DNA from: Streptomyces sp. P9-A4
Lineage (GTDB): Bacteria; Actinomycetota; Actinomycetes; Streptomycetales; Streptomycetaceae
Reading direction: 5' to 3'
Length of the DNA: 64,000 bases
NCBI RefSeq assembly: GCF_036634195.1
Contig: NZ_JAZIFY010000001.1
Location: 4,846,501 to 4,910,500 of the forward strand
Shown here: positions 18,405-28,114 of the stretch, in pieces
Numbering within the stretch: the first letter of the stretch is position 1
How the letters are laid out: each line of letters opens with the position of its first letter
Translations under genes and position numbers: made by a program
Notes under the pieces: model-generated
Told to the model about the DNA's origin: nothing
Databases searched by the model: none
What the model saw: the letters and a program-made list of their open reading frames with translations, nothing else

Positions 18405-19934
18405 ATGAAGCGCACCAGGTACAGACTCCGCTGGCCCATCGCCGTCGTCGCCGCGGCTGCCGCCGCGCTCGGCACGATGACCGCCGCCGCTCCCGCCGGA
18501 GCGGCCGACACCGGTACGGCCGCCGCCGTCACTTCCGTACCCCTCCCGCCCGACCTCGAGGCGATCCGAGCCGCCGAGGCCACCAAGATCTACGGCGACC
18601 CGGCCGAGCGACCGCTCGCCCAGCGCAGGACGGGCCTGATCTCGCTCGGCGACAGCGAGATCTCCGGTGAGGGCGTCGGCACGTACGAGTCCCCCACCAA
18701 CGGTCCCACCAACTGGTGCCACCGCTCGCCCGACGCGGCCATCCACCGCACCGGAATCCCCGCGGACCTCACGTTCAACGTGGCCTGCTCCGGCGCGTAC
18801 ACCGGCAACATCCGGATCGGCGGCTCCAAGCAGTACGCCGACGAGCTGGTCCAGAGCGACAACCTCGCGATCAAGGCGCGCAACACCCGGATCAAGATGG
18901 TCCTGCTCGTCGCCGGAGCCAACGACGACCTGCAGTTCGGGCCCGTCATGACCGACTGCGTCCAGCGCTACCTGCTGCTCCAGGGCACCTGCGAGCCCAA
19001 GTACGCCCCCGGCTGGCAGGCCCGCGTCGACGGACTCGTCCCCAAGGTCGAGCAGACCGTGCGCGACCTCAAGACCGTCATGCGCGACGCCGGCTACGCC
19101 GACGGCGACTACAAGCTCGTCGTCATGGGCTACCCCAGCCCCATCGGCCCCGACTTCAACGACAACCCGAACTTCCCCGGCAAGCTCATCTGCGGCGGAC
19201 TCGGCTACGACTCCGACACCGTCTGGGGCCGCAACACCGCCGTTCCCGCCTTCGAGCGCGGGATGCGCTCGGCAGCCGCCTCCACCGGGGCCGTCTTCCT
19301 CGACAACTCGCGGCTCTTCCACGGCCACGAGGTCTGCATGGAGGACACCTGGGCGCGCGGACTCTACATCGACCTCACCAAGCCGGGCACCCCGGACGAG
19401 AACTCGGTGCGGCAGTCCTTCCACCCCAACGCGCGCGGGCACGCCGCCTTCGCCTCCTGCCTCACCCAGATCTACAACTCCGGCGCCCGTGAGGCGAGCT
19501 GCGCCGACGTCGACTCCTCGGGCACGCCGACCCTCTTCCCGGTCGCCTGGGACGACGCCTACCGGCCGCTGAAGAACCAGGCGACGGGCGACTGCCTGGA
19601 CGTGGACGCGGCCTCCTCGGCCAACAACACCGCCGTCCTCGGCTGGGGCTGCCACGGTGGCCGCAACCAGGGCTGGTGGTACGACTCCGCCCGCCGGACC
19701 GTCCACACCCAGCTGACCCAGGACCGCTGCCTGGACGTGCCCGCCTCCGGCTACGCGGCGGGCAAGGCGCTCGTCATCTGGAACTGCCACGGCGGCGCGA
19801 ACCAGAAGTTCGTCCGCGACGGCGCCACGATCCACCCCGCCGACGCGACCGGGCTCTGCCTGGCCCAGAGCGGGACGAGGCAGCCGGTCAGGCTCCAGAA
19901 CTGCGACGGTTCGGCGAGCCAGAAGTTCGTGTAA
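18405..19934 (+). CDS. Secreted SGNH hydrolase with C-terminal ricin-type lectin domain
   Basis: A 509-aa exported protein with a signal peptide ([20 protein letters not shown], cleavage near APAGAAD). The SGNH esterase/lipase fold spans about residues 75-370: the nucleophile block is [12 protein letters not shown] (GDS), the oxyanion Asn region VAGANDD, and the catalytic His lies in [11 protein letters not shown]. After residue 385 comes a beta-trefoil of QxW-type repeats ([42 protein letters not shown]), likely binding sugars. It probably hydrolyses an extracellular ester on a carbohydrate-rich surface. A clear terminator follows. Confidence 0.9.
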   Translation: MKRTRYRLRWPIAVVAAAAAALGTMTAAAPAGAADTGTAAAVTSVPLPPDLEAIRAAEATKIYGDPAERPLAQRRTGLISLGDSEISGEGVGTYESPTNGPTNWCHRSPDAAIHRTGIPADLTFNVACSGAYTGNIRIGGSKQYADELVQSDNLAIKARNTRIKMVLLVAGANDDLQFGPVMTDCVQRYLLLQGTCEPKYAPGWQARVDGLVPKVEQTVRDLKTVMRDAGYADGDYKLVVMGYPSPIGPDFNDNPNFPGKLICGGLGYDSDTVWGRNTAVPAFERGMRSAAASTGAVFLDNSRLFHGHEVCMEDTWARGLYIDLTKPGTPDENSVRQSFHPNARGHAAFASCLTQIYNSGAREASCADVDSSGTPTLFPVAWDDAYRPLKNQATGDCLDVDAASSANNTAVLGWGCHGGRNQGWWYDSARRTVHTQLTQDRCLDVPASGYAAGKALVIWNCHGGANQKFVRDGATIHPADATGLCLAQSGTRQPVRLQNCDGSASQKFV

Positions 19935-19936
19935 CC

Positions 19937-19961
19937 GCACGCACGCACGCACGCACGTACG
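19937..19961. repeat. GCAC microsatellite
   Basis: About five GCAC units follow the lipase stop codon and run into ACGTACGT. A short simple repeat in an intergenic gap. Confidence 0.75.
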
Positions 19962-19970
19962 TCGTGGAAC

Positions 19971-20007
19971 GCCGTGGCCCCCGCCCGAGAAGGACGGGGG
20001 CCACGGC
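19971..20007. terminator. Bidirectional terminator after lipase gene
   Basis: A 13-bp perfect stem (19971-19983 with 19995-20007) encloses an 11-nt loop, between the convergent lipase and lipoprotein genes. Confidence 0.85.
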
Positions 20008-20031
20008 CCTGCCCGGGGCCCTCCGAGGGCC

Positions 20032-20715
20032 TCAGAGCGGCTTGAGCGTCGTACGGGCCAGCTCGTACGCCGGAAGCATCGCCCGGTGCTCGTCGGTGTC
20101 CAGCCCGCCGAGGTGCACGATCACCGTCCCCTTCGGAGTGGCGACGGCGAACGCTCGCTCCTCCTTGGACTCCTCCATCAACTTGTTGAAGACCGTGTAC
20201 GTCACCTCGGTGGCGGCCAGCTGCCCGGCACGGGTCTCCCGGTAGACGGCCTTCGAGCCGTTCGGCTCGCCCTTGACGAAGCCTTCCAGGGCCACGCGCG
20301 CGGGACCCTTCCCGGCCGTCCACACCCGCAGGTACCCGAGATGCCCGGCCGGCTTGGCGTCCACCTCGCACCGGACGGTGGCCGGCCCCTGACGCGTGAG
20401 CGCCGCGAACTCGGGATCGTCGGCCCCCGCGACGGTCTTGGCCACCCACTCCGCCGCCGCGGAGAAGGAAACGGGCAGCGCACAAGCACTCCCACGTCCC
20501 CCGACGACCGCCCCGGCCTCGGCGACCGCCGCCGCACCCCCTTCGGCCGAGGACCCCCCGGCCGAAGGAACCCCCGAAGGCCGGTCCCCCTGCCGCACCT
20601 CGGGCATGGGTTCGGGGCCGCCGCAACCGGTGAGGCTCCCGGCCGCGACCAAAGCGGCCAGGGCCGGGAAGACGACCCGGAGCGTGCGTGGGCCTCTTGG
20701 TGTTCTCTCTGCCAT
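20032..20715 (-). CDS. Lipoprotein of unknown function
   Basis: A 227-aa protein with a lipoprotein signal: basic start, hydrophobic stretch (RVVFPALAALVAAGSLTGCG) and lipobox LTGC near residue 31. A low-complexity linker follows, then a folded domain from about residue 75 with two Cys (GSACALPV and ATVRCEVD) as in DUF3558-like actinobacterial lipoproteins. Such proteins sit on the outer face of the membrane; no specific role is known. No good ribosome site precedes ATG 20713-20715. Confidence 0.75.
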   Translation of the reverse strand: MAERTPRGPRTLRVVFPALAALVAAGSLTGCGGPEPMPEVRQGDRPSGVPSAGGSSAEGGAAAVAEAGAVVGGRGSACALPVSFSAAAEWVAKTVAGADDPEFAALTRQGPATVRCEVDAKPAGHLGYLRVWTAGKGPARVALEGFVKGEPNGSKAVYRETRAGQLAATEVTYTVFNKLMEESKEERAFAVATPKGTVIVHLGGLDTDEHRAMLPAYELARTTLKPL

Positions 20716-20947
20716 ACGGCCATGATCTCGAACGCGATCGAGCGGGCCGCCACCAGTCCCTCGACACGGTCACCGGACCGAGCGACGCGGCTCTACGGAG
20801 CGGGCGCACGGCCCGGTCGGCGGTGTCGACCGCTCGACGGTCGCGGTCCTACGCGGTGCCACGGCCCGAACGGGCGGAGCCGGGATGTGCGCCGGAGAAT
20901 GTGAAGCGGGCCGAGGGGGAGATCCACCACCCGCGAGGAGGCAGGAC

Positions 20948-21448
20948 ATGTCCCGGAGCTTCAGGAGGATCGGTGTGCTCGGCGTCTGCACGGCCGCGGC
21001 CGTGGCGTTCGGCGCCGTCGCGCCCGTCGCCGCCGACAACGGCAGTGGGTTCGAGTTCACGCTCTACGCCAAGGAGGTCCCCGCCCCGGGCGGGGCGTCG
21101 AGCGGGCCGCCGTCCAAGGTCGGAGAGACCTTCACCTTCGCCGACGACCTCTCCAAGACCAAGGGCGGCGAGAACGTGGGCCGCGACGGGGTGTTCTGCG
21201 CCGTGGTCCGCGTGTCCGGGAAGACGGTGGAGACGAACTGCGTCGGCACCTTCGAGCTGGACGGCGGACCGGGCGGGCAGCTGACCGGCCAGGCGCTGAC
21301 GACCTTCGACACCTCGGCGGGCGTGCCGGCCGCCTTCGACCTGGCCGTCACGGGCGGCACCGGCGACTTCAAGAACGCCCGCGGCTACATCCGTTCGACC
21401 CCCGACGGGGACTACCAGCGGATGGACTTCCACATCAACGCGCGGTAG
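20948..21448 (+). CDS. Secreted small protein, allene-oxide-cyclase/dirigent-like barrel
   Basis: A 166-aa exported protein starting at ATG 20948, with GAGGAGG 6 nt upstream. Signal peptide: MSRSFRRIGVLGVCTAAAVA, cleavage near VAADN. The mature part has beta-strand-rich blocks typical of dirigent/allene-oxide-cyclase barrels (GETFTFADDLSKTKGGENVG, DLAVTGGTGDFKNARGYI), with GGTGDF...ARG being the common family fingerprint. Bacterial members have no firm function; a binding or natural-product folding role is possible. The open frame upstream of 20948 is not coding. Confidence 0.72.
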   Translation: MSRSFRRIGVLGVCTAAAVAFGAVAPVAADNGSGFEFTLYAKEVPAPGGASSGPPSKVGETFTFADDLSKTKGGENVGRDGVFCAVVRVSGKTVETNCVGTFELDGGPGGQLTGQALTTFDTSAGVPAAFDLAVTGGTGDFKNARGYIRSTPDGDYQRMDFHINAR

Positions 21449-21454
21449 CGCACG

Positions 21455-21565
21455 GCAGGGCTGGGACAGCTTGCCGCCGTAGTCCGGGAGCTTGAAGGCG
21501 CGCTCGGCGTGGCCGCCGACCAGGTCGCGCACGTCCGCGATGGCCGGGGTCGGCAGCTCCGAGTT
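21455..21565 (-). pseudogene. Orphan coding-like fragment
   Basis: On the minus strand about 37 codons read LRNSELPTPAIADVRDLVGG and then HAERAFKLPDYGGKLSQ, with essentially every third base G or C. That is protein-like and not expected by chance in a noncoding gap. It has no start, no plausible stop and runs antisense into the neighbouring secreted-protein gene, so it looks like the remnant of a deleted gene. The original family is not recognised. Confidence 0.35.
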
Positions 21566-21622
21566 CCTGAGCGAAGATCGTCGCGAGCGCGGCGCGGGGA
21601 CCCGTGGGACCGGTCCGGGAAA

Positions 21623-21666
21623 CGGCGAAGCCCTCGCTCCCCGGCGGGGGAACGAGGGCTTCGCCG
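21623..21666. terminator. Terminator of class I fumarase gene
   Basis: CGGCGAAGCCCTCG (21623-21636) and CGAGGGCTTCGCCG (21653-21666) form a 14-bp stem with further pairing inside, next to the fumarase stop codon on the minus strand. Confidence 0.85.
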
Positions 21667-21679
21667 CAGTCCTGAGCGA

Positions 21680-23350
21680 TCAGCCGAGACCCGGGCCGCG
21701 CACCGGGATGTGCGTGAACGTCGGCTCCGGCGCCGGGTTCTGGAAGAAGTCGTTGCCCTTGTCGTCCACGACGATGAACGCCGGGAAGTCCTCGACCTCG
21801 ATCTTCCAGACCGCCTCCATGCCGAGCTCCTCGTACTCGACGACCTCGACCTTCTTGATGCAGTCCTGCGCGAGCCGCGCCGCCGGGCCGCCGATCGAGC
21901 CGAGGTAGAAACCGCCGTGCGCGTCGCACGCGTCCGTGACCTGCTTGCTCCGGTTGCCCTTGGCCAGCATGACCTTCGAGCCGCCGGCCGCCTGGAACTG
22001 CTCCACGTACGAGTCCATCCGGCCGGCCGTCGTCGGGCCGAAGGAACCGGAGGCGTACCCCTCGGGGGTCTTCGCCGGGCCCGCGTAGTAGACCGGGTGG
22101 TCCTTCAGGTACTGCGGCATCTCCTCGCCCGCGTCCAGGCGCTCCTTGATCTTGGCGTGCGCGATGTCGCGCGCCACGACCAGCGGGCCGTTGAGGGACA
22201 GCCGGGTCTTGACCGGGTACTTGGTCAGCTCGGCGAGGATGTCGTCCATCGGCTGGTTCAGGTCGATCTTCACGACGTCCGAGGCCTCGTCGAGGTGGGA
22301 GTCCTCGGTCTCCGGCAGGAAGCGCGCCGGGTCCGTCTCCAGCTGCTCCAGGAAGACGCCCTCGGCGGTGATCTTCGCGACGGCCTGGCGGTCGGCCGAG
22401 CAGGACACGGCGATGGCGACGGGCAGCGAGGCGCCGTGGCGGGGGAGGCGCACGACGCGGACGTCGTGGCAGAAGTACTTGCCGCCGAACTGCGCGCCGA
22501 TGCCGATCTTCTGCGTCAGCTCGAAGACCTTCTCCTCCAGCTCCTTGTCGCGGAAGCCGTGGCCGGTCTCGGCCGAGCCCTCGGAGGGCAGCTCGTCCAG
22601 GTAGTGCGCGGAGGCGTACTTCGCGGTCTTGAGCGCGAACTCGGCGCTCGTGCCGCCGACGACGATCGCCAGGTGGTACGGCGGGCAGGCCGCCGTGCCG
22701 AGCGAACGGATCTTCTCCTCCAGGAACTTCATCATGGAGGCCTCGTTGAGGACCGCCTTGGTCTCCTGGTAGAGGAAGGACTTGTTGGCGGAGCCGCCGC
22801 CCTTGGCCATGAAGAGGAACTTGTACGCGCCGCCGTCCGTCGCGTACAGCTCGATCTGCGCGGGCAGGTTCGAGCCGGTGTTCTTCTCCTCCCACATGGT
22901 GACCGGGGCCATCTGCGAGTAGCGGAGGTTCAGCTTCGTGTACGCGTCGTAGATGCCCTTGGACAGGGCCTCCTCGTCGCGGCCGGGGGTCAGCACGTTC
23001 TGGCCGCGCTTGCCCATGACGATCGCGGTGCCCGTGTCCTGGCACATGGGCAGGACGCCGGCGGCGGCGATGTTCGCGTTCTTGAGGAGGTCGAGCGCGA
23101 CGAACTTGTCGTTCGAGGAGGCCTCGGGGTCGTCGATGATCCGGCGCAGCTGGGCCAGGTGCGCCGGGCGCAGGAAGTGCTGGATGTCGTGGATCGCCTC
23201 GGCGGCGAGCGTGCGCAGCGCCTCCGGCTCGACCTTGAGGAACGTACGGCCGTCGGCCTCGAAGGTGGAGACACCTTCGGAGGTCACCAGGCGGTAGGGC
23301 GTGGTGTCCTCTCCCAGGGGGAGCAGATCGGAGTACGCAAACTCTGGCAT
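21680..23350 (-). CDS. Class I (iron-sulfur) fumarate hydratase
   Basis: A 556-aa oxygen-sensitive fumarase of the FumA/FumB fused type, with N-terminal catalytic alpha region and C-terminal beta region. Recognisable blocks are [20 protein letters not shown] (cluster-ligand Cys), [36 protein letters not shown] and [20 protein letters not shown]. It interconverts fumarate and malate in the cytoplasm. I chose ATG 23348-23350, with GAGGA 9 nt upstream, giving [12 protein letters not shown] 23357-23359 in the same frame is an alternative. The pairing with class II fumC nearby is typical of Streptomyces. Confidence 0.94.
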   Translation of the reverse strand: MPEFAYSDLLPLGEDTTPYRLVTSEGVSTFEADGRTFLKVEPEALRTLAAEAIHDIQHFLRPAHLAQLRRIIDDPEASSNDKFVALDLLKNANIAAAGVLPMCQDTGTAIVMGKRGQNVLTPGRDEEALSKGIYDAYTKLNLRYSQMAPVTMWEEKNTGSNLPAQIELYATDGGAYKFLFMAKGGGSANKSFLYQETKAVLNEASMMKFLEEKIRSLGTAACPPYHLAIVVGGTSAEFALKTAKYASAHYLDELPSEGSAETGHGFRDKELEEKVFELTQKIGIGAQFGGKYFCHDVRVVRLPRHGASLPVAIAVSCSADRQAVAKITAEGVFLEQLETDPARFLPETEDSHLDEASDVVKIDLNQPMDDILAELTKYPVKTRLSLNGPLVVARDIAHAKIKERLDAGEEMPQYLKDHPVYYAGPAKTPEGYASGSFGPTTAGRMDSYVEQFQAAGGSKVMLAKGNRSKQVTDACDAHGGFYLGSIGGPAARLAQDCIKKVEVVEYEELGMEAVWKIEVEDFPAFIVVDDKGNDFFQNPAPEPTFTHIPVRGPGLG

Positions 23351-23567
23351 GGGGGCCATTCCTCACTCGGCAAGACGGCGCACCGCCTCCGTTGGCAGTG
23401 CGCCTTCCAGCGTAGAGCGACGGCGGGGGACCGGTCCTGTGAGGTAAGGCTCACTTGGCGGCCGGGGACGCCGCCGGGCCGGCCGCCGCGACCGCCGTCG
23501 GCCATTTGTCCACAGGCCACGGCCCGCCCCCTGGTCGCGATCTATCGCGTTTCGCTAGGCTGCATCC

Positions 23568-24287
23568 GTGGACCTCGAAAAGAAGCCCGAACCCGAACAG
23601 CAGCCGCAGCCGCAGCGGCAGGCGTCGCCCGCCGAATCCGCTCCGGCCGAGACCGACTTCGCCGATCCGCAGGGCTCGCTGCGCGCCTCGGACGCGGACC
23701 GGGACCGGATCGCGGACATCCTCAGGGACGCCCTGGCCGAGGGGCGGCTCGACGCCGAGGAGCATTCGGACCGGATCGACGCGGTGTACCGGGCGAAGAC
23801 CGTCGGGGAGCTGGAGCCGATCGTCCGCGATCTGCCGGGCGCGCGGACCCACCAGGAGTCCGCGCCGGCGTACGCGTACGGGCCGGACGACGCCGAGGGC
23901 CCGGCCGACAACCTGGTCGCGATCTTCTCCAGCACCACCCGCAAGGGCCGCTGGCGGGTGAGCCGCCGGACGAACGCCTTCGCGCTCTTCGGGAACGTCG
24001 AGATCGACCTGACCGAGGCGATCTTCGCCCAGCGCCTCACCACCATCAACGCGACGTCGATCTTCGGCAACGTGGAGGTGCGCGTCCCGGAGAACATCAG
24101 CCTGCGCGGCAGCGGCAGCGGGATCTTCGGCAACTTCGAGGTCGTGACCCTGGAGGGCGTCGACCCGCAGGCCCCGGTCGTCGTCATCAACGGCTACTCG
24201 GTCTTCGGGAACGTCGAGGCGAGACCCAAGCGCGGGAAGTGGATCACCGACCTCCAGGACAGGCTGCGCAAGCATCTCGGCCACTGA
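23568..24287 (+). CDS. DUF1707 and cell-wall-active-response-like domain protein
   Basis: A 239-aa protein starting at GTG 23568. The N-terminal DUF1707 (about 38-90: LRASDADRDRIADILRDALA then EGRLDAEEHSDRI) is a small helical domain widespread in actinobacteria. The C-terminal region (about 112-225) has repeated beta-strands with the phrase FGN-V/F-E (ALFGNVEID, SIFGNVEVRV, GIFGNFEVV, SVFGNVEARP), as in LiaF/DUF2154-type domains that sense envelope stress. No transmembrane segment is obvious. The gene is followed by the WhiB-like gene on the same strand. Confidence 0.82.
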   Translation: MDLEKKPEPEQQPQPQRQASPAESAPAETDFADPQGSLRASDADRDRIADILRDALAEGRLDAEEHSDRIDAVYRAKTVGELEPIVRDLPGARTHQESAPAYAYGPDDAEGPADNLVAIFSSTTRKGRWRVSRRTNAFALFGNVEIDLTEAIFAQRLTTINATSIFGNVEVRVPENISLRGSGSGIFGNFEVVTLEGVDPQAPVVVINGYSVFGNVEARPKRGKWITDLQDRLRKHLGH

Positions 24288-24436
24288 CCCCCGGAGTACG
24301 GCCCCGGGGATGACCGGAATTCGTCCTCGGGTCTCCGCAGTGCGGAACGACGGCGCACGCAGTGCATAGGCGCGCGCACAGCGGGTAGGGCTGGTGCATC
24401 GCCGCTCGCTCGCGAAGCCGTCGTCAGGAGTAGACC

Positions 24437-24808
24437 GTGCTGCAACCGCCGCATCAGCCCCTCCAGGTCGCCGCCGTACCCCCTCAGCGCGCCCCTGCCC
24501 GGGAGGACGAGGCCGGTCCATGGCACGCGGAGGCGGTGTGCCGCCGGGACGAGGCCGGGCTCTTCTTCGCCCCGTCCAAGGAGCCGACCGCCGCGCGGCT
24601 GGCGCGTGAGGCGGCGGCCAAGAGGGTCTGCGGACGCTGCCCCGTGATGGTCGAGTGCCGCGAGCACGCTCTGATCCAGCCCGAGCCGTACGGAGTGTGG
24701 GGCGGCCTCACGGCCGCGGAGCGCCGCGTCGCGCTCGCCCGGCGCCGCCGGCGCGAGGTGGAGCTGAGAAAGGCCGCGGCGACGGAGCGGATCGCCCAGG
24801 CGGGCTGA
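24437..24808 (+). CDS. WhiB-like iron-sulfur regulator
   Basis: A 123-aa Wbl protein with the four cluster ligands Cys35, Cys65, Cys68 and Cys74 (AVCRRDEAG ... RVCGRCPVMVECREHA), the turn motif GVWGG (86-90) and a basic C-terminal tail (ARRRRREVELRK). Wbl proteins bind a 4Fe-4S cluster and act with SigA in actinomycete development or stress. From its neighbours it may be the ortholog of S. coelicolor WblI, but that is recall, not a search. GTG 24437 has AGGAG 6 nt upstream. Confidence 0.9.
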   Translation: MLQPPHQPLQVAAVPPQRAPAREDEAGPWHAEAVCRRDEAGLFFAPSKEPTAARLAREAAAKRVCGRCPVMVECREHALIQPEPYGVWGGLTAAERRVALARRRRREVELRKAAATERIAQAG

Positions 24809-24870
24809 CGGAGCCCGGGCCGGGAGCACTTCACCGGGCTGTACGAGGGTCCGCGTCGGTCCGTACGGGA

Positions 24871-24903
24871 AGGGGCGCCCCCACCGCACATGGGGGCGCC
24901 CCT
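24871..24903. terminator. Terminator between whiB-like gene and glpX
   Basis: AGGGGCGCCCCCA (24871-24883) and TGGGGGCGCCCCT (24891-24903) form a perfect 13-bp stem with a 7-nt loop between convergent genes. Confidence 0.85.
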
Positions 24904-24940
24904 CTTCGTACCGTCGCGTGGGTCGGTCCGACCCGGCGGG

Positions 24941-25975
24941 CTACTTCGCCCGGTCGAAGTCGATCTTGCTGTACGCGCGCAGCTTCGAGAGCCGGTGCGT
25001 GGAGTCGATCTGGCGGATCGTGCCGGACTTCGAGCGCATGACGAGGGACTGCGTGGTCGCGGTCTCGGCGCGGTAGCGCACGCCGCGCAGCAGCTCGCCG
25101 TCGGTGATGCCGGTGGCGACGAAGAAGACGTTGTCCCCGCCGACCAGGTCGTTCGTGGAGAGCACGCGGTCCAGGTCGTGACCCGCGTCGATGGCCTTCT
25201 GGCGCTCCGCCTCGTCCTTCGGCCACAGCTTGCCCTGGATCACACCGCCGAGGCACTTGATGGCGCAGGCGGAGATGATGCCCTCGGGGGTGCCGCCGAC
25301 GCCCATGAGCATGTCGACGCCGGTGCCCTCGCGGACGGCCATGATCGAACCGGCGACGTCGCCGTCCGAGATGAACTTGATCCGGGCGCCGGTCTCGCGG
25401 ATCTCCTTGACGATGCCCTCGTGACGCGGGCGGTCCAGGATGACGACCGTGATGTCCTCGGGCGAGGAGTTCTTCGCCTTGGCGACCCGGCGGATGTTGA
25501 CCGAGACGGGGGCGTTGATGTCGACGAAGTCGGCGGCCTCGGGGCCGGTGACCAGCTTGTCCATGTAGAAGACCGCGGACGGGTCGAACATGGTGCCGCG
25601 GTCGGCGGCGGCCAGCACGGCGATCGCGTTCGGCATGCCCTTGGCGTTGAGCGTGGTGCCGTCGATCGGGTCGACGGCGATGTCGACCTCGGCGCCGGTG
25701 CCGTCGCCGACCCGCTCGCCGTTGAAGAGCATGGGCGCTTCGTCCTTCTCCCCCTCGCCGATGACGACGACGCCGTTCATCGAGACGGTGGAGATCAGGG
25801 TCCGCATGGCGTTGACCGCCGCGCCGTCCGCGCCGATCTTGTCGCCGCGGCCGACCCAGCGGCCGGCGGCCATGGCGGCGGCCTCGGTGACGCGGACCAG
25901 TTCGAGGGCGAGGTTGCGGTCGGGAGCTTCGGGAGAAACCACGAGCTCGGGCGGCAGATTCTGCTGCTCGGTCAT
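24941..25975 (-). CDS. glpX: Class II fructose-1,6-bisphosphatase
   Basis: A 344-aa GlpX-type enzyme for gluconeogenesis, hydrolysing fructose 1,6-bisphosphate to fructose 6-phosphate. The metal and phosphate site blocks are [29 protein letters not shown] and [12 protein letters not shown]. It is the main FBPase of actinobacteria. ATG 25973-25975 has GAAAGGTG upstream. The open frame upstream to 26401 is antisense to the next gene and not coding. Confidence 0.95.
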   Translation of the reverse strand: MTEQQNLPPELVVSPEAPDRNLALELVRVTEAAAMAAGRWVGRGDKIGADGAAVNAMRTLISTVSMNGVVVIGEGEKDEAPMLFNGERVGDGTGAEVDIAVDPIDGTTLNAKGMPNAIAVLAAADRGTMFDPSAVFYMDKLVTGPEAADFVDINAPVSVNIRRVAKAKNSSPEDITVVILDRPRHEGIVKEIRETGARIKFISDGDVAGSIMAVREGTGVDMLMGVGGTPEGIISACAIKCLGGVIQGKLWPKDEAERQKAIDAGHDLDRVLSTNDLVGGDNVFFVATGITDGELLRGVRYRAETATTQSLVMRSKSGTIRQIDSTHRLSKLRAYSKIDFDRAK

Positions 25976-26092
25976 CGGAACGCACCTTTCTGTACGGCGA
26001 CGGCCGGTTAAGGGAGGGTGCTGCGACTCTATCGGTACGTCGACAAAATGAGCAGAGGGGCCCACGTATGAGCACGGACCCTTGATGCGACC

Positions 26093-26626
26093 ATGGTGCG
26101 CGTGGCAGGTATGCGAGGCAGGCAGACGGTACGCGGGATGTTCCAGTCCCTCGGGGTGATCTTGGTCGCCGCGGGAGTGATGTATCTCTTCATTCCGCAC
26201 GATGAGAGCGCCGAACCGGTCAAGGCGAAGGACTACCGGGTCGAGCTCCTGACGGCTCAGCGGGCGGCACCGTATCCGGTGCTGGCCCCCGAGGGCCTGG
26301 GCGACGGGTGGAAGGCGACGGTCGTCTCGTACAAGCGCGAGAAGGCCAACGCCTGGCAGCTCGGTTTCCTCTCCCCGGACACCCAGTACGTCGCGATCCA
26401 CCAGTCGACGGCGGCGCCGGGGACCTTCGTGCCCGAGGTCACCCAGCGGGCGAAGAACACCGGGAAGACCGAGACGGTGGCCGGCCAGGTCTGGCAGCGC
26501 TGGGAGGGCCCGAAGTACGACGCGCTCGTCCGTACGGAGGACGGGGCGACGACGGTGGTCACCGGAACGGCGTCGTTCGAGCGGCTCGCGGAGATGGCGG
26601 GCTCGCTCAGGTCGAAGCAGGCGTGA
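26093..26626 (+). CDS. DUF4245 membrane-anchored protein
   Basis: A 177-aa protein, divergent from glpX. One N-terminal transmembrane helix ([19 protein letters not shown]) is followed by an extracytoplasmic domain of the actinobacterial DUF4245 family ([40 protein letters not shown]). The function is unknown. The start is uncertain: ATG 26093, GTG 26102 or ATG 26111 are in frame and none has a good ribosome site. The pairing with glpX is conserved in the genus as far as I recall. Confidence 0.8.
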   Translation: MVRVAGMRGRQTVRGMFQSLGVILVAAGVMYLFIPHDESAEPVKAKDYRVELLTAQRAAPYPVLAPEGLGDGWKATVVSYKREKANAWQLGFLSPDTQYVAIHQSTAAPGTFVPEVTQRAKNTGKTETVAGQVWQRWEGPKYDALVRTEDGATTVVTGTASFERLAEMAGSLRSKQA

Positions 26627-26661
26627 GCCGGAGCCGGTAACGGCATCGGAGATGTACGGGG

Positions 26662-26693
26662 AAGGCCCCGCACTCGGAGGAGTGCGGGGCCTT
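26662..26693. terminator. Terminator after DUF4245 gene
   Basis: AAGGCCCCGCACTC (26662-26675) pairs perfectly with GAGTGCGGGGCCTT (26680-26693) with a 4-nt loop, then TTCCC. Confidence 0.85.
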
Positions 26694-26697
26694 TCCC

Positions 26698-26757
26698 GTG
26701 CCGTGGGGCATGCCGTGGGGCGTGCCGTGGGGCGTGCCGCGGGGCGTGCCGCGGGGC
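26698..26757. repeat. Five tandem copies of a 12-bp repeat
   Basis: The unit GTGCCGTGGGGC occurs five times in a row with few changes (copies 4 and 5 have GTGCCGCGGGGC, copy 2 starts with A). The array fills the gap between the terminator and the stop codon of the nitroreductase gene (26758-26760) exactly. Confidence 0.92.
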
Positions 26758-27348
26758 TCAGACGGTGGTGACGACCTCGTCGTAGGACAGGCGCGGGGAA
26801 CGCGGGAACCAGGCGTCCTCGCCCGGCTTGCCGATGTTGACGACCATCAGCGGGGTGTGGTCGTCGTCCAGGAACTCCTTCTGGAGACCGGCGAAGTCCA
26901 GGCCGGTCATCGGGCCCGCGGCCAGGCCGGCGGCGCGGATGCCCACGATGAAGTACGCGGCCTGGAGGGCGGCGTTCAGGACGGCGGACCGCTCGCGGAC
27001 CGGACGCTCCGAGAAGAACATGTCCTTGGCCTGCGGGAAGTGCGGGAGGAGGGCCGGGATCTCCTCGTGGAACTCGTTGTCGGCGGAGAGGATCGCGACG
27101 AGCGGGGCCGTGGCGGTCTTGGGCTGGTTGCCCTCGGCCATGTGCTTGACCAGGCGCTCGCGGGCCTCGGGGGAGCGGACCAGCGTGATGCGCAGCGGGT
27201 TCTGGTTGAAGGCGGTGGGGCCGAACTTGACCAGGTCGTAGATCGCCTGGACCTGCTCGTCGGTCACCGGCTCGTCGGTGAACGTGTTGGCGGTGCGGGC
27301 CTCACGGAAGAGGAGATCCTGGGCGGCGGGGTCAAGGGCGAGAGACAT
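26758..27348 (-). CDS. Nitroreductase-family protein (malonic semialdehyde reductase type)
   Basis: A 196-aa flavoprotein-like enzyme of the RutE/HadB subgroup: [20 protein letters not shown] near the start, [13 protein letters not shown] (FMN-binding region), and the C-terminal [20 protein letters not shown]. RutE reduces malonic semialdehyde with NAD(P)H in pyrimidine breakdown, but no other rut genes are near, so the substrate is open. ATG 27346-27348 has GGAAGG upstream. Its stop codon touches a tandem repeat. Confidence 0.85.
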   Translation of the reverse strand: MSLALDPAAQDLLFREARTANTFTDEPVTDEQVQAIYDLVKFGPTAFNQNPLRITLVRSPEARERLVKHMAEGNQPKTATAPLVAILSADNEFHEEIPALLPHFPQAKDMFFSERPVRERSAVLNAALQAAYFIVGIRAAGLAAGPMTGLDFAGLQKEFLDDDHTPLMVVNIGKPGEDAWFPRSPRLSYDEVVTTV

Positions 27349-27755
27349 GCTGCGTACCTTCCGGACTGCACAAGGGGGCCGCTCGAAGGCGGTTCGAGCG
27401 ATGTCCTCGACAGTACGCGCATGATTGGTGAAACTTCAACTAATCCATCCGGATAGTGATCCGCTTCACTCGGAGTCTATGCCGAAGGGGCGTGCGAGGC
27501 CAGGGTGGGGGTGGGCGGTGGTCCGGCCGGGTCGGTCGGTGGTCCGCTTCGGTCGGTCGGCGGTCCGCCTCGGCCGGTCGGCGGCTTGCTGGCCCGGTCC
27601 GGTCGGTGGCCTGCCCTGGTCTGGCCGCCTGTCTGCACGCCTGGTCGGGGGGTCGGGTCCCCCCGGTCGGTCCCGGTCCCGCCCCGGTCCGCCCCTGCCC
27701 CGGTCCGGTCGGCCCCCGGCTCGCGGGATTCGTCGGCCGTTCCCCGGGTGCGGGG
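27349..27755. other. Intergenic gap with degenerate GGTCGG-rich sequence
   Basis: The first 130 bp carry the nitroreductase promoter side and are AT-richer (ATTGGTGAAACTTCAACTAA at 27424-27443). From about 27505 to 27720 the plus strand is dominated by imperfect GGTCGGT, GGTCCG and CCCGGTC repeats without a credible reading frame. No terminator for xseB is obvious within it. Confidence 0.5.
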
Positions 27756-28043
27756 CTATTCGGCCTCCTCGGTGGCGCGCTCCGCCGCGAGCGAGGCGTC
27801 CAGCCGGGCCCGCGCGCCTTCCAGACGGCGGCGGCAGACCTTCGCCAGCTCCTCCCCGCGCTCCCAGAGCGCGAGGGACTCCTCCAGGGACGTTCCGCCC
27901 GCTTCGAGCCGCCGTACGACCTCGATCAGCTCGTCCCGCGCCTGCTCGTACCCGAGCGCCGCCTCGTCCGCGGCGGTGGCCGTTGCCGTGCCCGCGCCCG
28001 ATTCCGTACCGGTACCCGCGTCCGCGTCCGTTCCCGCTGCCAT
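27756..28043 (-). CDS. xseB: Exodeoxyribonuclease VII small subunit
   Basis: A 95-aa subunit. After an Ala/Thr-rich N-terminus of about 30 residues comes the conserved core [39 protein letters not shown], then [14 protein letters not shown]. With XseA it forms ExoVII, which degrades single-stranded DNA during repair. I chose ATG 28041-28043 because GGAG lies 6 nt upstream; ATG 28053-28055 has its ribosome site too close. The gene lies 71 bp downstream of xseA on the same strand. Confidence 0.9.
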   Translation of the reverse strand: MAAGTDADAGTGTESGAGTATATAADEAALGYEQARDELIEVVRRLEAGGTSLEESLALWERGEELAKVCRRRLEGARARLDASLAAERATEEAE

Positions 28044-28114
28044 GTGTCGCTCCATCCTCCGTGTCCGGTTCTCTCTCGATGCCTGCTACCGCGGCCGGTA
28101 CCGGCCGCTCTCCG

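Noticed and set aside
16821..19952. 1043-codon minus-strand open frame
   Set aside because: Overlaps fumC out of frame and the lipase gene antisense; no recognisable domain.
21509..24313. 934-codon plus-strand open frame
   Set aside because: Antisense to class I fumarase and out of frame with the DUF1707 gene; shadow frame.
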